From positions 1 to 42,386 of the forward strand of contig JAWRHV010000020.1 in the NCBI GenBank assembly GCA_040266995.1: a stretch of DNA of 42,386 bases. The letters run 5' to 3'. This DNA is from UBA4312 sp040266995 (GTDB lineage Bacteria; Bacillota_I; Bacilli_A; Erysipelotrichales; Erysipelotrichaceae). Position numbers and translations under genes: made by a program. The notes beneath the pieces are model-generated. The model saw only the letters and a program-made list of their open reading frames with translations, did not search any database and was not told where the DNA came from. This document shows, piece by piece, positions 1 to 8,748 of the stretch (within the stretch, counting starts at the first letter, position 1; each line of letters starts with the position of its first letter).

Positions 1-75
1 AACTTGGAGTGTATGTACATCCTGCACAATACAGGGGATCAATCCGTTCCCTTTTTCAAAATCAACCTTGATCAT
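1..75 (-). CDS. hisI: Phosphoribosyl-AMP cyclohydrolase HisI (or HisIE), N-terminal fragment
   Basis: Only the first 25 codons lie in the window; the gene continues past the left edge. The start reads MIKVDFEKGNGLIPCIVQD, the typical N-terminus of HisI, which opens the purine ring of phosphoribosyl-AMP in histidine synthesis. Its ATG overlaps the hisF stop in an ATGA arrangement, as expected for the last genes of a his operon. Whether a HisE (phosphoribosyl-ATP pyrophosphatase) domain is fused cannot be seen. Confidence 0.85.
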   Translation of the reverse strand, partial: MIKVDFEKGNGLIPCIVQDVHTLQV

Positions 76-833
76 AATCGCACCGGAATTCCTTTCTTCT
101 TCAAATATTCTTTGACTTGTCCAACGGTCAGTTCGCCATAGTGAAATAAACTGGCCGCTAAAGCCGCATCGGCTGCTTCCTGGGCAAAGACATCATAAAA
201 ATGCTCGAGAGCGCCACATCCACCGGAAGCGATGACCGGCACATTGACGCGATCGCGTACCGCTTTACAGAAGGCAAGATCGTACCCTTGTTTACAGCCG
301 TCGGTATCCATACTGGTCAACAGGATCTCCCCGGCACCAAGACCAACGCCTTTTTCGATCCATTCCAGCGCATCCAGCCCTGTATCGATCCGACCGCCGT
401 TGATGACGACATTCCAGCCCGATCCATCCGGCCGCATGCGACCGTCAACGGCCAAGACCATGCATTGGTTGCCAAACTGTTTGGCTCCCTGGGCAATCAG
501 CTGTGGATCGCGCACAGCCGCACTGTTTAAACTGATCTTATCGGCACCGGCTCTTAAGATTCGGCGAATGTCGTCGATCGTCCGGATACCACCACCAACG
601 GTAAATGGAATATAGATCTCCTTGGCGACCTGCTCTACCACATGCACCATGGTATCCCGATGTTCATGCGTAGCCGTGATGTCAAGAAACACCAGTTCAT
701 CCGCGCCTTGTTCATAATATTGTCGGGCCAAGGTCACCGGGTCGCCGACCTCTTTGATGCCGACAAAGTTGATGCCCTTCACCACTTTTCCATCCCGGAC
801 ATCCAGGCATGGAATAATACGTTTGGTCAACAT
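72..833 (-). CDS. hisF: Imidazole glycerol phosphate synthase cyclase subunit HisF
   Basis: A 253-residue (beta/alpha)8 barrel of normal family length. With HisH it converts PRFAR plus ammonia into IGP and AICAR in the cytoplasm. The N-terminus has the family motif IIPCLDVRDGKVVKG with the catalytic Asp near residue 11. A second acidic motif, LAVDGRMRPDGSGW, lies near residue 130, and phosphate-binding loops such as VGGGIRT and VIASGGCG are clear. It sits 3 bases after hisA and overlaps hisI by ATGA, so translation is probably coupled. The ATG at 833 is the natural start. Confidence 0.97.
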   Translation of the reverse strand: MLTKRIIPCLDVRDGKVVKGINFVGIKEVGDPVTLARQYYEQGADELVFLDITATHEHRDTMVHVVEQVAKEIYIPFTVGGGIRTIDDIRRILRAGADKISLNSAAVRDPQLIAQGAKQFGNQCMVLAVDGRMRPDGSGWNVVINGGRIDTGLDALEWIEKGVGLGAGEILLTSMDTDGCKQGYDLAFCKAVRDRVNVPVIASGGCGALEHFYDVFAQEAADAALAASLFHYGELTVGQVKEYLKKKGIPVRL

Positions 834-836
834 AGT

Positions 837-1556
837 CTACTCCTCTTTACAAAGCGCGATGGCTTCCTTGAGATCCAATGTATCGGCATAAATGGCTTTT
901 CCCGTGATAGCTCCGTACAAGTCCAGCTGCTTTAAAGCCCGGATATGGTCCAGATCACGGATGCCCCCACTGGCTGTAATCTGCATCGATACAGCCTCTT
1001 TCAACGTTTTCAACATGGAAAGATTGGGGCCCTGCAGGGTTCCATCTTTACTGATATCGGTAAAAATGATCGTCTGTATGCCCATTTTCTCCAGCTCTCT
1101 GGCAAAATCCACATAATAAAGTTCGCTCGTTTCCAGCCAGCCGGATCCACACACATAGCCATCTTTACAATCCAGACCGACCGCGATCTTTTCTTTGTAT
1201 CGTTCGATGGCTTCTTTCAGAAGGTTTCTGTCATGCATCGCAGCCGTTCCCAAAATGACACGCTGGACGCCACGGGACAGATAGTATTCAATATCCTCCA
1301 TGGTCCGGATCCCCCCGCCGACTTCCACCGGTACTTGCACGCTTTGTGCCACCTGGCAGATCAGCTCGGCGTTTTTCTTATGGCCGGCTTTGGCGCCGTC
1401 CAGGTCCACCATATGGATATAAGAGGCCTGGCACGCTTCAAACATCCGGGCAATCTCCAGAACCGAAGAACCTACCACTTCCTTCTGGTTATAATCCCCC
1501 TGGTACAAGCGTACGGGTGCCTGATCGATAATATCTATGGCTGGTAAAATGATCAT
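837..1556 (-). CDS. hisA: ProFAR isomerase HisA
   Basis: A 239-residue phosphoribosylformimino-5-aminoimidazole carboxamide ribotide isomerase, an Amadori rearrangement enzyme of histidine synthesis. I chose the ATG at 1556, not the longer open frame reaching 1628. The protein then begins MIILPAIDIIDQAPVRLYQG, the family N-terminus, and GGAAAGGAG stands just upstream. Motifs VEVGGGIRTMEDIEYYL and ITASGGIRDLDHIRAL are the two phosphate-binding half-barrel signatures, and the second catalytic Asp lies in IIFTDISKDGTLQG. The start overlaps the hisH stop in an ATGA. Confidence 0.96.
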   Translation of the reverse strand: MIILPAIDIIDQAPVRLYQGDYNQKEVVGSSVLEIARMFEACQASYIHMVDLDGAKAGHKKNAELICQVAQSVQVPVEVGGGIRTMEDIEYYLSRGVQRVILGTAAMHDRNLLKEAIERYKEKIAVGLDCKDGYVCGSGWLETSELYYVDFARELEKMGIQTIIFTDISKDGTLQGPNLSMLKTLKEAVSMQITASGGIRDLDHIRALKQLDLYGAITGKAIYADTLDLKEAIALCKEE

Positions 1557-2167
1557 ACAAACTCCTTTCCAAAATAACGAAGGATCTTCAATCCGTCTTC
1601 GCCGCATTTTTCCGGATGAAACTGGCATCCCAAAACGTTGTCATGACAGACGATACCGGGAATTTTCAATGGACCGTACATGGAATAACCTAGAAGATCT
1701 TCTTCCCGATAGTTCTGTGCATAATAGGAATGTACATAATACATATAGGCATGATCGGGCAGCTGGTCTAACAGCGGATGGTTGCCGTTCTTTTCCAGTT
1801 CATTCCAGCCGATATGCGGGATCCGGTAGCCTTCAGCCTCCATTTTACGAATATCTCCTTGTAAAAATCCGAATCCTTGATGGAAGCCTTTTTCTTCACT
1901 GGTTTCAAACAACGCCTGCATACCCAGACAAATTCCTAATAAGGGCTTTTTATTCTGACGGACTTCCTTTACAACGGCTTCATACAAGCCGGAACGGTGC
2001 AGGTTTTCCATGCAGTCGCCAAAAGCGCCGACCCCGGGAAGAACCAGTTTATCATATTTTTCAAGCTGGGCCGGATCACGGACAAATTCATTGGCAAAGC
2101 CCAGATGATCCAACGCATTTTTGACACTATGCAGATTGCCCATCCCATAGTCAATGATGCCGATCAT
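1553..2167 (-). CDS. hisH: Imidazole glycerol phosphate synthase glutaminase subunit HisH
   Basis: A 204-residue class I glutamine amidotransferase that feeds ammonia to HisF. The nucleophile Cys lies in LLGICLGMQALFE, and the His-Glu pair is in CQFHPEKCGEDG near the C-terminus. The N-terminus, MIGIIDYGMGNLHSVKNAL, is diagnostic of HisH. It overlaps hisB at one end (ATGA, 2164-2167) and hisA at the other (1553-1556). Length and motifs are normal, so an active subunit is expected. Confidence 0.97.
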   Translation of the reverse strand: MIGIIDYGMGNLHSVKNALDHLGFANEFVRDPAQLEKYDKLVLPGVGAFGDCMENLHRSGLYEAVVKEVRQNKKPLLGICLGMQALFETSEEKGFHQGFGFLQGDIRKMEAEGYRIPHIGWNELEKNGNHPLLDQLPDHAYMYYVHSYYAQNYREEDLLGYSMYGPLKIPGIVCHDNVLGCQFHPEKCGEDGLKILRYFGKEFV

Positions 2168-2748
2168 CCCTCCAAAACTCCCTTGGAGCTCGGAATCTCC
2201 GTACCGGTAATTTCCACTGCCTGCTTCAAAGCACGGCCTAATGCCTTAAAGATGGCTTCCACTTTATGGTGATCATTGGTGCCATAATAGACATTGACAT
2301 GCAGGGTGATCCCTGCCTGCACCGCTAAAGCCCGCAGAAATTCCTCGGTCATCTCCGTAGAATACGTACCGATGCTTTCCCGTTTCAGCTCACAGTGATA
2401 GACCAGATACGGCCGGCCGCTGATATCCAATGTGACATTGCATAAGGTCTCATCCATCGGAATCGTAAAGCTTCCGTAACGGTTAATTCCTTTTTTATCC
2501 CCCAAAGCTTCCTTGATGGCCTTCCCCAGCAGGATCCCGATATCCTCTATCGTGTGATGATCGCAAACGTACAGATCTCCGTCCGCTTTGACATCCAGAT
2601 CAAATTTGGAATGAAAAGCGAACAATGTCAGCATATGATCAAAAAAGCCGATCCCTGTATCAATCGTTGATGTGCCGTTTCCATCCAGGTTGATGCTCAT
2701 TTTTATTTTTGTTTCTTTCGTGTTTCTCTCTTTTGTTACCTTACGCAT
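2164..2748 (-). CDS. hisB: Imidazoleglycerol-phosphate dehydratase HisB (monofunctional)
   Basis: A 194-residue IGPD. It has the duplicated metal-binding motifs HHTIEDIGI and DHHKVEAIFKALG and the family segment IDTGIGFFDHMLTLFAFHS. It lacks the N-terminal HAD histidinol-phosphatase domain of the enterobacterial bifunctional enzyme, and no histidinol-phosphate phosphatase gene is visible in this operon, so that step must be encoded elsewhere. The first 16 residues are unusually basic. The start at 2748 overlaps the 3' end of hisC by 8 bases, with AAGGATG upstream. Confidence 0.96.
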   Translation of the reverse strand: MRKVTKERNTKETKIKMSINLDGNGTSTIDTGIGFFDHMLTLFAFHSKFDLDVKADGDLYVCDHHTIEDIGILLGKAIKEALGDKKGINRYGSFTIPMDETLCNVTLDISGRPYLVYHCELKRESIGTYSTEMTEEFLRALAVQAGITLHVNVYYGTNDHHKVEAIFKALGRALKQAVEITGTEIPSSKGVLEG

Positions 2749-3778
2749 GTTTCATCCTTTCCCGGGCATACATCTGTAATACCTGCAGAACCTTTTCATT
2801 CTCCTCGCGGTTTCCGATGGTGATACGGAAAAAATCACTGCCGGCATAATCGCGGATCACAATATTCGCTTTTTTAAAACATTCCATCAACAGCGGCTTA
2901 TCTTCGCATTGTCCATACAGAAAGTTCGCCTCGCTCGGATAGAATGTCATGTATCGTAACATGCACAGCTTATCAAACATCTCCTCACGATATTGAATAA
3001 TGGACTGGATCTCCATCTGGAAATCCTCCGCATGTTCAATGACAATGGTCGCAATGCGCTGGCTGACCGTACTTAACAGATAAGGCACCCGGATCTTCCG
3101 ATATTCAGCCATCGCCTTTTCGTTTCCGATCAAGAAGCCGACCCGCAGCCCGGCTAAACCGTACGCCTTGGACAGCGTCCGGGTCACAAACAGATTCGGA
3201 TACTTTTCAACATACGGGATCATCGTATGCGTACTGAATTCCATATAAGCTTCATCAATAACCACCGGTACATCGAAAGCCTCTACAATTTGGGATACTT
3301 CCTTCTCATTCAGACAATGACCGGTCGGATTGTTCGGATTGCTGAAAATGATCAGATCCGCCTTCTTTTCTTTTCCCTTTTCGATAAAATCTTGGATATC
3401 AAAGCTTCCATCGACACGGGTCGGGTATTTTTCCACCTTTGCCTCATAACTGGAAGCATAATAATCATACATGGAGAAATCCGGACTTAAGGTATACAAG
3501 GTCTTTCCCTTGGATAAGGTGGCTCCGATCACCAGCCCCAGCATTTGATCCGAACCGTTGCCGGCAATCAACTGTGCCGGCTTGACGTGCATCCATTTGG
3601 CATACGCCTCGAACAAAGGCGCGTAATCATCATCCGGATACCGGTTAAAATCAATCTTCAGGATTTCTTTCTGGATCTCCGTAAGAAGCGAATACGGAAG
3701 ATTCGAAGAAAGCTCATTAGCATTTAAAAGGATCCCCTCATGCGTATGCTGCGCATACGTTTCAATCTCTTTGGTCAT
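2741..3778 (-). CDS. hisC: Histidinol-phosphate aminotransferase HisC
   Basis: A 345-residue fold-type I PLP enzyme that converts imidazole acetol phosphate to histidinol phosphate. The PLP lysine lies in TRTLSKAYGLAGLRVGF, preceded by the FSNPNNPTGHCL and VVIDEAYMEF motifs that contact the cofactor. The N-terminal LLNANELSSNLP and the RYPDDDY block match HisC and not the general aspartate aminotransferases. The start overlaps the end of hisD by 17 bases, with GAGGATGG as ribosome binding site inside hisD. Confidence 0.95.
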   Translation of the reverse strand: MTKEIETYAQHTHEGILLNANELSSNLPYSLLTEIQKEILKIDFNRYPDDDYAPLFEAYAKWMHVKPAQLIAGNGSDQMLGLVIGATLSKGKTLYTLSPDFSMYDYYASSYEAKVEKYPTRVDGSFDIQDFIEKGKEKKADLIIFSNPNNPTGHCLNEKEVSQIVEAFDVPVVIDEAYMEFSTHTMIPYVEKYPNLFVTRTLSKAYGLAGLRVGFLIGNEKAMAEYRKIRVPYLLSTVSQRIATIVIEHAEDFQMEIQSIIQYREEMFDKLCMLRYMTFYPSEANFLYGQCEDKPLLMECFKKANIVIRDYAGSDFFRITIGNREENEKVLQVLQMYARERMKHA

Positions 3779-5057
3779 GATCCATCCTCACTTTCACGGC
3801 ATTGGCATGGGCACGCAGCTGCTCTTGCTCGGCCATGCTCATTATATGATGTCCATAGGCATCCAATGCTTCCTTGGTATAGTGCAGGAAACATGATTTT
3901 TTAATAAAACTGTCCACGCCCAAAGCACTGGAGAAGCGGGCGGTTCCACTGGTCGGAAGCACGTGATTGGTACCCCCGAAGTAGTCCCCGATGCTCTCGC
4001 ACGTATAGTAGCCCATAAATACACTGCCGGCGTTGACAACCTGGCCTAAATATTTCATCGGGTCGGCCACCATCAGCTCCAGATGCTCCGGTGCGATCGC
4101 ATTCGCAATTTCGATGCACTCTTCGATACTGTCACAGACAATGGACTTTCCGTAATTTTTCAAGCTTTCCTCCACGATGGCCCGCTTGGGAAGAACGGCA
4201 GATTGTCTGGCCAGCTCTTGATTGGTTTTTTCAAGCACCTGACGACTGGTCGTCAAAAGAATGGCACTGGCCATCGGGTCATGCTCAGCCTGGGATAATA
4301 AGTCCGCGGCCAGATAGGTTGGATCGGCTTGCGGATCGGCAACCACCAGAATTTCACTTGGGCCGGCGATCATATCAATATCCACTTTGCCGAACACCAG
4401 CTTTTTGGCAGCGGCCACAAAGATATTGCCGGGACCGACGATTTTATCCACCGCCGGGATGGTTTCGGTTCCATACGCCAGAGCACCGATTGCCTGGGCG
4501 CCTCCGATCTTATATATGTCCGTTACATTGGCCAGACGGGCCGCAAAGGCGATATTGGGATGGATCTTGCCCTGCTTATCCGGCGGAGTGACCATCACGA
4601 TCCGTTTGACCCCGGCTACATGGGCCGGAATGGCATTCATCAATACACTGCTTGGATATTGGGCACGGCCGCCCGGCACATAGATGCCCACGCTTTCCAA
4701 AGGCAGTACGCGCTGTCCAAGGTAAACGCCCATCTCCTTTTGCAGGATATAGGACTGCTGCCGCTGGGCTTTATGGAAATAAACAAGATTGGCTTTCGCC
4801 TTTTCCATCGCCTCACAGAATGCCGGATCGCATTGCGCAATGGCTTCATCGAGCTCCTGCTGCGATACCTTCCATGTTTCCATATCGATGCCGTCAAACT
4901 GTTTCGTATATTTCCGGCAGGCCGCGTCCCCATGGGCCCGCACATCCATTAAGATTGTATTCGCCGTCTGCAGGATCTCATTGGATATTTCCTGTGTACG
5001 GCTCATCAAGTATTCATAAAGCTGTTTTGAATTGTTCTTTTGGATCTCACTGAGCAT
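3762..5057 (-). CDS. hisD: Histidinol dehydrogenase HisD
   Basis: A 431-residue zinc-dependent, NAD-linked enzyme that oxidises L-histidinol to L-histidine in two steps. Typical family blocks include VPGGRAQYPSSVLMNAIPA, KIGGAQAIGALAYGTETIP, the zinc ligand segment SQAEHDP, and the catalytic Glu-His pair in ANAIAPEHLELM. A second zinc ligand lies in the C-terminal part. Length is normal. It overlaps hisG by 11 bases and hisC by 17 bases, and AAGGAG lies 9 bases before the start. Confidence 0.97.
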   Translation of the reverse strand: MLSEIQKNNSKQLYEYLMSRTQEISNEILQTANTILMDVRAHGDAACRKYTKQFDGIDMETWKVSQQELDEAIAQCDPAFCEAMEKAKANLVYFHKAQRQQSYILQKEMGVYLGQRVLPLESVGIYVPGGRAQYPSSVLMNAIPAHVAGVKRIVMVTPPDKQGKIHPNIAFAARLANVTDIYKIGGAQAIGALAYGTETIPAVDKIVGPGNIFVAAAKKLVFGKVDIDMIAGPSEILVVADPQADPTYLAADLLSQAEHDPMASAILLTTSRQVLEKTNQELARQSAVLPKRAIVEESLKNYGKSIVCDSIEECIEIANAIAPEHLELMVADPMKYLGQVVNAGSVFMGYYTCESIGDYFGGTNHVLPTSGTARFSSALGVDSFIKKSCFLHYTKEALDAYGHHIMSMAEQEQLRAHANAVKVRMDHDQRD

Positions 5058-5682
5058 GATTCACGACTCCTTCCAGGTCATCGATAAACTGCATGACTTC
5101 TTTTCTTTTTAATTTAAAGCTCGCTTTATTGACAATGACACGAGCACTGATCGGACAGACATCATCCAGAACAACCAATCCATTTTCCTTTAAAGTGGTT
5201 CCTGTTTCCATAATGTCGACAATGCCATCACACAAGCCCAGGATCGGCGATAATTCCACCGAGCCATCTATTTTTATTATTTCCACGTCCATGCCCTTGT
5301 CATTGAAATAACGACGAGCCACATTCGGATACTTCGTCCCAATGGTAATATGACCAACCTTGTTCATCAGGTCGATTTCCGGCAGACTGGCAACGATAAA
5401 CTTACAGACACCGATCTTCAGATCGAGCATCTCGTAATAATCCTTGCCACCTTCCAATAATGTATCCTTGCCGACTACACCAATATCGGCCACACCATGC
5501 TCCACATAGGTAATACAGTCATTGGCCTTTACCAGAAAATATTCTATCTCCTTCTTTGTATCCGGAAAGACCAGGGCTCTTCCTTTATTTCTCAATTTTT
5601 CAATGCCGTAACCACATGTTTCCAACATATTGACGGTACTTTTTTCCAGACGACCTTTGGTCAACGCAACAGATAAACTCAT
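5047..5682 (-). CDS. hisG: ATP phosphoribosyltransferase, short catalytic form HisG
   Basis: A 211-residue short-form HisG that condenses ATP and PRPP in the first step of histidine synthesis. It lacks the C-terminal regulatory ACT-like domain of the long form, so it needs HisZ, which is encoded directly upstream. I chose the ATG at 5682 (MSLSVALTKGRLEKS) over the longer frame to 5712 because GGAGGTG precedes it and the family begins there. The PRPP loop is seen in DGIVDIMETGTTLKENGL. It overlaps the hisZ stop by 4 bases. Confidence 0.95.
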   Translation of the reverse strand: MSLSVALTKGRLEKSTVNMLETCGYGIEKLRNKGRALVFPDTKKEIEYFLVKANDCITYVEHGVADIGVVGKDTLLEGGKDYYEMLDLKIGVCKFIVASLPEIDLMNKVGHITIGTKYPNVARRYFNDKGMDVEIIKIDGSVELSPILGLCDGIVDIMETGTTLKENGLVVLDDVCPISARVIVNKASFKLKRKEVMQFIDDLEGVVNHAQ

Positions 5683-6785
5683 AGAAACACCTCCACTTCC
5701 GGTTTTTCCCATGGCTGCAAAATGACGTTTCCTTGTTTCCGAAGCTCTTTGGCTTTCTGTAAAGCCTCTACTTCTTTGCCAGCCGGATAACAGATCCGGA
5801 TCTTCTTTTCAGCCGGCGCATGGATCACATCCATCAAATAATCCACCTTGACACTGAAGCCACAAGCTGGTAGATCCCGTCCAAAGGTTTCCAGCAGATG
5901 GTCATAACGGCCGCCGCTGAGAACACTGTGTCCACAGCCGGTCACAAAGCCCTCAAAGATGATGCCGGTATAATAGTTCAGGTGAGGAACCTTTCCCAGA
6001 TCAAATGTGATATGTTTTTCATACCCTAACCGGCAAAGCTGGTTGTACAGCTGCTGCAGTTTTTCCACAACTTTTTTTAACGGTTCGGTAAAGCTCAGCT
6101 CCTTGGCCTTCTGCAAACAGGAGGCATCGCCGCCCAGTAACGGCAGTGCCTGAAAGAAGGCGCGCTGGGATGGTTCCAACGCCAATGGTTCCAGGTATTC
6201 CCGCAGCTCCACCATGCTTTTTCGGTCGATCAAGTCGGCCAAAACCAGTTGTTGGGAAGCATCCAAACAAACATGCTGGCAAGCCTTCTTAAAGAAATCG
6301 CTGTTTCCGATCTCCAGCTGATAATCCTGTATACCGAAGGTTTCCATGGTATCCAAAGCCAGGCTCAATACTTCCAGATCGCTGGAATCATCCAGCCCGA
6401 TCAGTTCCACACCGCAGTCTGTGACTTCCCCGCGTTTGCCGGCAAACATCTGCCTTACCTTATATACATTGGAACAATACCGGAAACGGAAGGGTGGTTC
6501 GCTGTTGGAAAACTTGGAGGCACATACCCTGGCAATCGGTACGGTCATATCCATACGCAAAGCCAGGATCTGTCCGTCCTGATCAAAGAACTGATACATA
6601 TCCTGCTCATTGATCTCATTAAACGCATTCTGATAGGTTGAAAAGAATTCAATCGAAGGCGTTATGATTTCCGAATACCCATACGAAGCAAATACCTTTT
6701 CAATCTTTGCCTGAAGCATGCGCTTGGTCCGACACTCCTCTAGAATCGTGTCCTTCATTCCTAACGGGATCTGAATTTGTTTCAT
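5679..6785 (-). CDS. hisZ: ATP phosphoribosyltransferase regulatory subunit HisZ
   Basis: A 368-residue paralogue of histidyl-tRNA synthetase that assembles with short HisG and carries feedback control by histidine. It keeps the class II synthetase core, with LALRMDMTVPIARV and the motif 2-like FRFRYCSNVYKVRQ, and the HisRS-like YYTGIIFEGF segment. It is shorter than a true HisRS, has only a residual C-terminal region, and lies in the his operon. It is the first gene after the T-box leader; AAGGAG precedes the ATG at 6785. Confidence 0.94.
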   Translation of the reverse strand: MKQIQIPLGMKDTILEECRTKRMLQAKIEKVFASYGYSEIITPSIEFFSTYQNAFNEINEQDMYQFFDQDGQILALRMDMTVPIARVCASKFSNSEPPFRFRYCSNVYKVRQMFAGKRGEVTDCGVELIGLDDSSDLEVLSLALDTMETFGIQDYQLEIGNSDFFKKACQHVCLDASQQLVLADLIDRKSMVELREYLEPLALEPSQRAFFQALPLLGGDASCLQKAKELSFTEPLKKVVEKLQQLYNQLCRLGYEKHITFDLGKVPHLNYYTGIIFEGFVTGCGHSVLSGGRYDHLLETFGRDLPACGFSVKVDYLMDVIHAPAEKKIRICYPAGKEVEALQKAKELRKQGNVILQPWEKPEVEVFL

Positions 6786-6805
6786 ATTTTTTCTCCTTAT
6801 TATAC

Positions 6806-6831
6806 AAAAAAACGCCCTATATAAGGACGTT
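6806..6831 (-). terminator. Regulated terminator of the his T-box
   Basis: An 8-bp hairpin (AACGTCCT/AGGGCGTT with one G-T pair, loop TATAT) is followed by a run of seven T's on the minus strand, directly after the T-box core. It is the attenuator half of the T-box switch. Confidence 0.9.
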
Positions 6832-7049
6832 ATACACGTGGTTCCACCTTATTTCACCATTGCCTCACGACAATGACCTCATCAAGTGCTGACACACTCG
6901 GGTCCGGTAACGGGGACTGCCGATATACACTACTGTTTTTCGCATATATAACTCCGGGATGTGTTCCCATGGGACTGCTCTTTCTTTTCACCGGCCAGAA
7001 AGTCTCTGATAACAATGATCCAAGGTACTATTTCCCTTCAATGTTTGTA
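6806..7049 (-). promoter_or_regulatory. T-box leader (histidine-responsive) of the his operon
   Basis: The transcript contains the conserved T-box core AAGGTGGAACCACG (6837-6850), where uncharged tRNA's acceptor end pairs, followed by an intrinsic terminator. Upstream is a Stem I-like region with the expected CAGAGA and GGTGAAAAG elements. The segment GGGAACACATCCC (about 6957-6969) offers CAC as a histidine specifier codon. The tRNA-His assignment rests on that codon and on the downstream genes. In the known mechanism, uncharged tRNA stabilises the antiterminator so that transcription reads into hisZ. Confidence 0.9.
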
Positions 7050-7054
7050 CATTT

Positions 7055-7083
7055 AATATAGCGATTTCCCATAAAATTGTCAA
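7055..7083 (-). promoter_or_regulatory. Sigma-A promoter of the his operon
   Basis: A perfect -35 TTGACA (7078-7083) is separated by 17 bases from TATATT (7055-7060). It points into the T-box leader. Confidence 0.85.
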
Positions 7084-7161
7084 CCGAAAAGGGTTTCATC
7101 CCCACCACAATGAAAGTTTCAAGAATCTTTGATAAAATTTTCAAAAAGCCTGATTATCTGC

Positions 7162-7167
7162 TATAAT
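7162..7167 (+). promoter_or_regulatory. -10 element of the NhaC-type antiporter gene
   Basis: TATAAT at 7162-7167 lies 38 bases before the start codon. The best -35 at 17-base spacing is a weak TTTCAA (7139-7144). The 7084-7161 stretch otherwise shows only an 11-base palindrome TGAAAGTTTCA (7111-7121), which could be an operator. Confidence 0.6.
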
Positions 7168-7204
7168 GATTTTAAATTATTTGTAAAGAGAGAGAGGTTT
7201 TTTT

Positions 7205-8701
7205 ATGTATGCTACTTTTTGGGCATTGATTCCACCAATCGTTGCGATTGTGTTAGCCCTGATCACCAAAGAAGTGTATAGTTCCTTGTTTATAGGGATT
7301 ATAGTCGGTGGTTTGTTTTATTCAAACTTTAGCTTTGTCGGAACATTGACACACATTTTCAATGATGGTCTGATTGCACAGTTATCCGATGCCTATAATG
7401 TGGGGATCCTGATCTTCCTGGTCTTCTTAGGTATCATTGTGGCTCTGATGAATAAAGCCGGTGGTTCGGCCGCCTTCGGACGCTGGGCCAGCGAACACGT
7501 AAAAAGCCGTGTCGCCGCACAGCTGGCTACTATCTTGCTGGGATGCCTGATCTTCATCGATGACTATTTCAACTGCCTGACAGTAGGTTCCGTTATGCGA
7601 CCGGTCACGGACCGCCAGAACATTTCCCGCGCGAAGCTGGCCTATCTGATCGACGCGACGGCAGCACCTGTCTGCATCATTGCCCCGATTTCATCCTGGG
7701 CAGCAGCCGTCAGCGGATTTGCTCCGGAAGGAACCAACGGTCTGATGTTATTCATCCGGGCCATTCCATATAACTACTACGCGCTATTGACGATCGTCAT
7801 GATGGTCAGCATCGTCATTCTGAAAATCGATTATGGTCCGATGGCCAAACATGAAGAAAACGCTCTGAATGGAGATATCTTTACCGTAGAACGTATGACC
7901 GATGCCGATGATACACAAGTCAAAGGAAAAGGAAAGGTCATCGACCTGGTTCTTCCGATCCTGGCTCTGGTCATCGCGTGTGTCCTTGGTATGATCTATA
8001 CCGGTGGCTTCTTTGACGGTGAATCTTTCGTAAACTCCTTTGCCAACAGCGATGCATCCGTTGGTTTGGTGTTAGGTTCTTTTATGGCTCTGGTAATCAC
8101 ATTGATTTTCTATCTGGTACGTCGGATCCTTCCTTTCAAGGACTGTATGGACTGCATTACCGAAGGATTTAAAGCCATGGTTCCGGCCATAACCATTCTG
8201 GCTTTGGCATGGACATTAAAAGGAATGACCGATTCCTTAGGCGCTGCTGAATATGTAGCAGGCATCGTAGAAAGCTCACAGGGATCTTTCCTGAACTTCC
8301 TGCCGGCTATCATCTTCCTGATTGCGGTTGGCTTGTCCTTCGCAACCGGAACAAGCTGGGGTACTTTCGGTATTCTGATTCCGATCACACTAAAGGCATT
8401 CCCGCTGACGGGTGGAAATCCATTAGCTATCATCTGTGTCTCCGCATGTATGGCTGGTGCCGTATGCGGTGACCATTGCTCACCGATTTCCGATACGACC
8501 ATCATGTCCAGTGCCGGGGCCCAATGTAATCACATTGCCCATGTATCGACACAGCTGCCATATGCGTTGACCTGTGCGATCGTATCCTGCATCACCTACG
8601 TATTTGCCGGTATTGTCAAGAATGCGTTTATCTCCTTGGCCTTCGGTGTTATCCTGATGTTCTTGGTGGTATTCATTCTACATAAAACATATAAGAAATA
8701 A
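7205..8701 (+). CDS. NhaC-family Na+/H+ antiporter
   Basis: A 498-residue polytopic membrane protein with roughly a dozen hydrophobic segments, belonging to the NhaC family of sodium/proton (or malate/lactate-type) antiporters. Family signatures include LGCLIFIDDYFNCLTVGSVM with paired acidic residues in a membrane helix, TAAPVCIIAPISSWAA, and the C-terminal GAVCGDHCSPISDTTIMSS. The gene stands alone with its own promoter and a strong terminator. A GAGAGG ribosome binding site lies 8-9 bases upstream. Whether the exchanged solute is sodium alone or an organic anion or amino acid cannot be told from sequence. Confidence 0.88.
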   Translation: MYATFWALIPPIVAIVLALITKEVYSSLFIGIIVGGLFYSNFSFVGTLTHIFNDGLIAQLSDAYNVGILIFLVFLGIIVALMNKAGGSAAFGRWASEHVKSRVAAQLATILLGCLIFIDDYFNCLTVGSVMRPVTDRQNISRAKLAYLIDATAAPVCIIAPISSWAAAVSGFAPEGTNGLMLFIRAIPYNYYALLTIVMMVSIVILKIDYGPMAKHEENALNGDIFTVERMTDADDTQVKGKGKVIDLVLPILALVIACVLGMIYTGGFFDGESFVNSFANSDASVGLVLGSFMALVITLIFYLVRRILPFKDCMDCITEGFKAMVPAITILALAWTLKGMTDSLGAAEYVAGIVESSQGSFLNFLPAIIFLIAVGLSFATGTSWGTFGILIPITLKAFPLTGGNPLAIICVSACMAGAVCGDHCSPISDTTIMSSAGAQCNHIAHVSTQLPYALTCAIVSCITYVFAGIVKNAFISLAFGVILMFLVVFILHKTYKK

Positions 8702-8704
8702 AGT

Positions 8705-8732
8705 AAAAACGGATCCTGCGATCCGTTTTTTT
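8705..8732 (+). terminator. Intrinsic terminator after the antiporter gene
   Basis: An 11-bp stem, AAAAACGGATC/GATCCGTTTTT, has a CTGC loop and a T-run. The symmetric A/T flanks let it also serve the convergent gene at 8749. Confidence 0.9.
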
Positions 8733-8748
8733 CTGGTGTCTTTTTTTC

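Noticed and set aside
201..1547. Several plus-strand ORFs across the his genes (for example 201-530, 945-1547)
   Set aside because: They are antisense shadows of hisF, hisA and hisH, with no ribosome sites and no recognisable protein features.
4091..4952. Overlapping plus-strand ORFs of up to about 200 codons inside hisD
   Set aside because: The minus-strand frame has clear HisD motifs throughout; these are by-products of its codon use.
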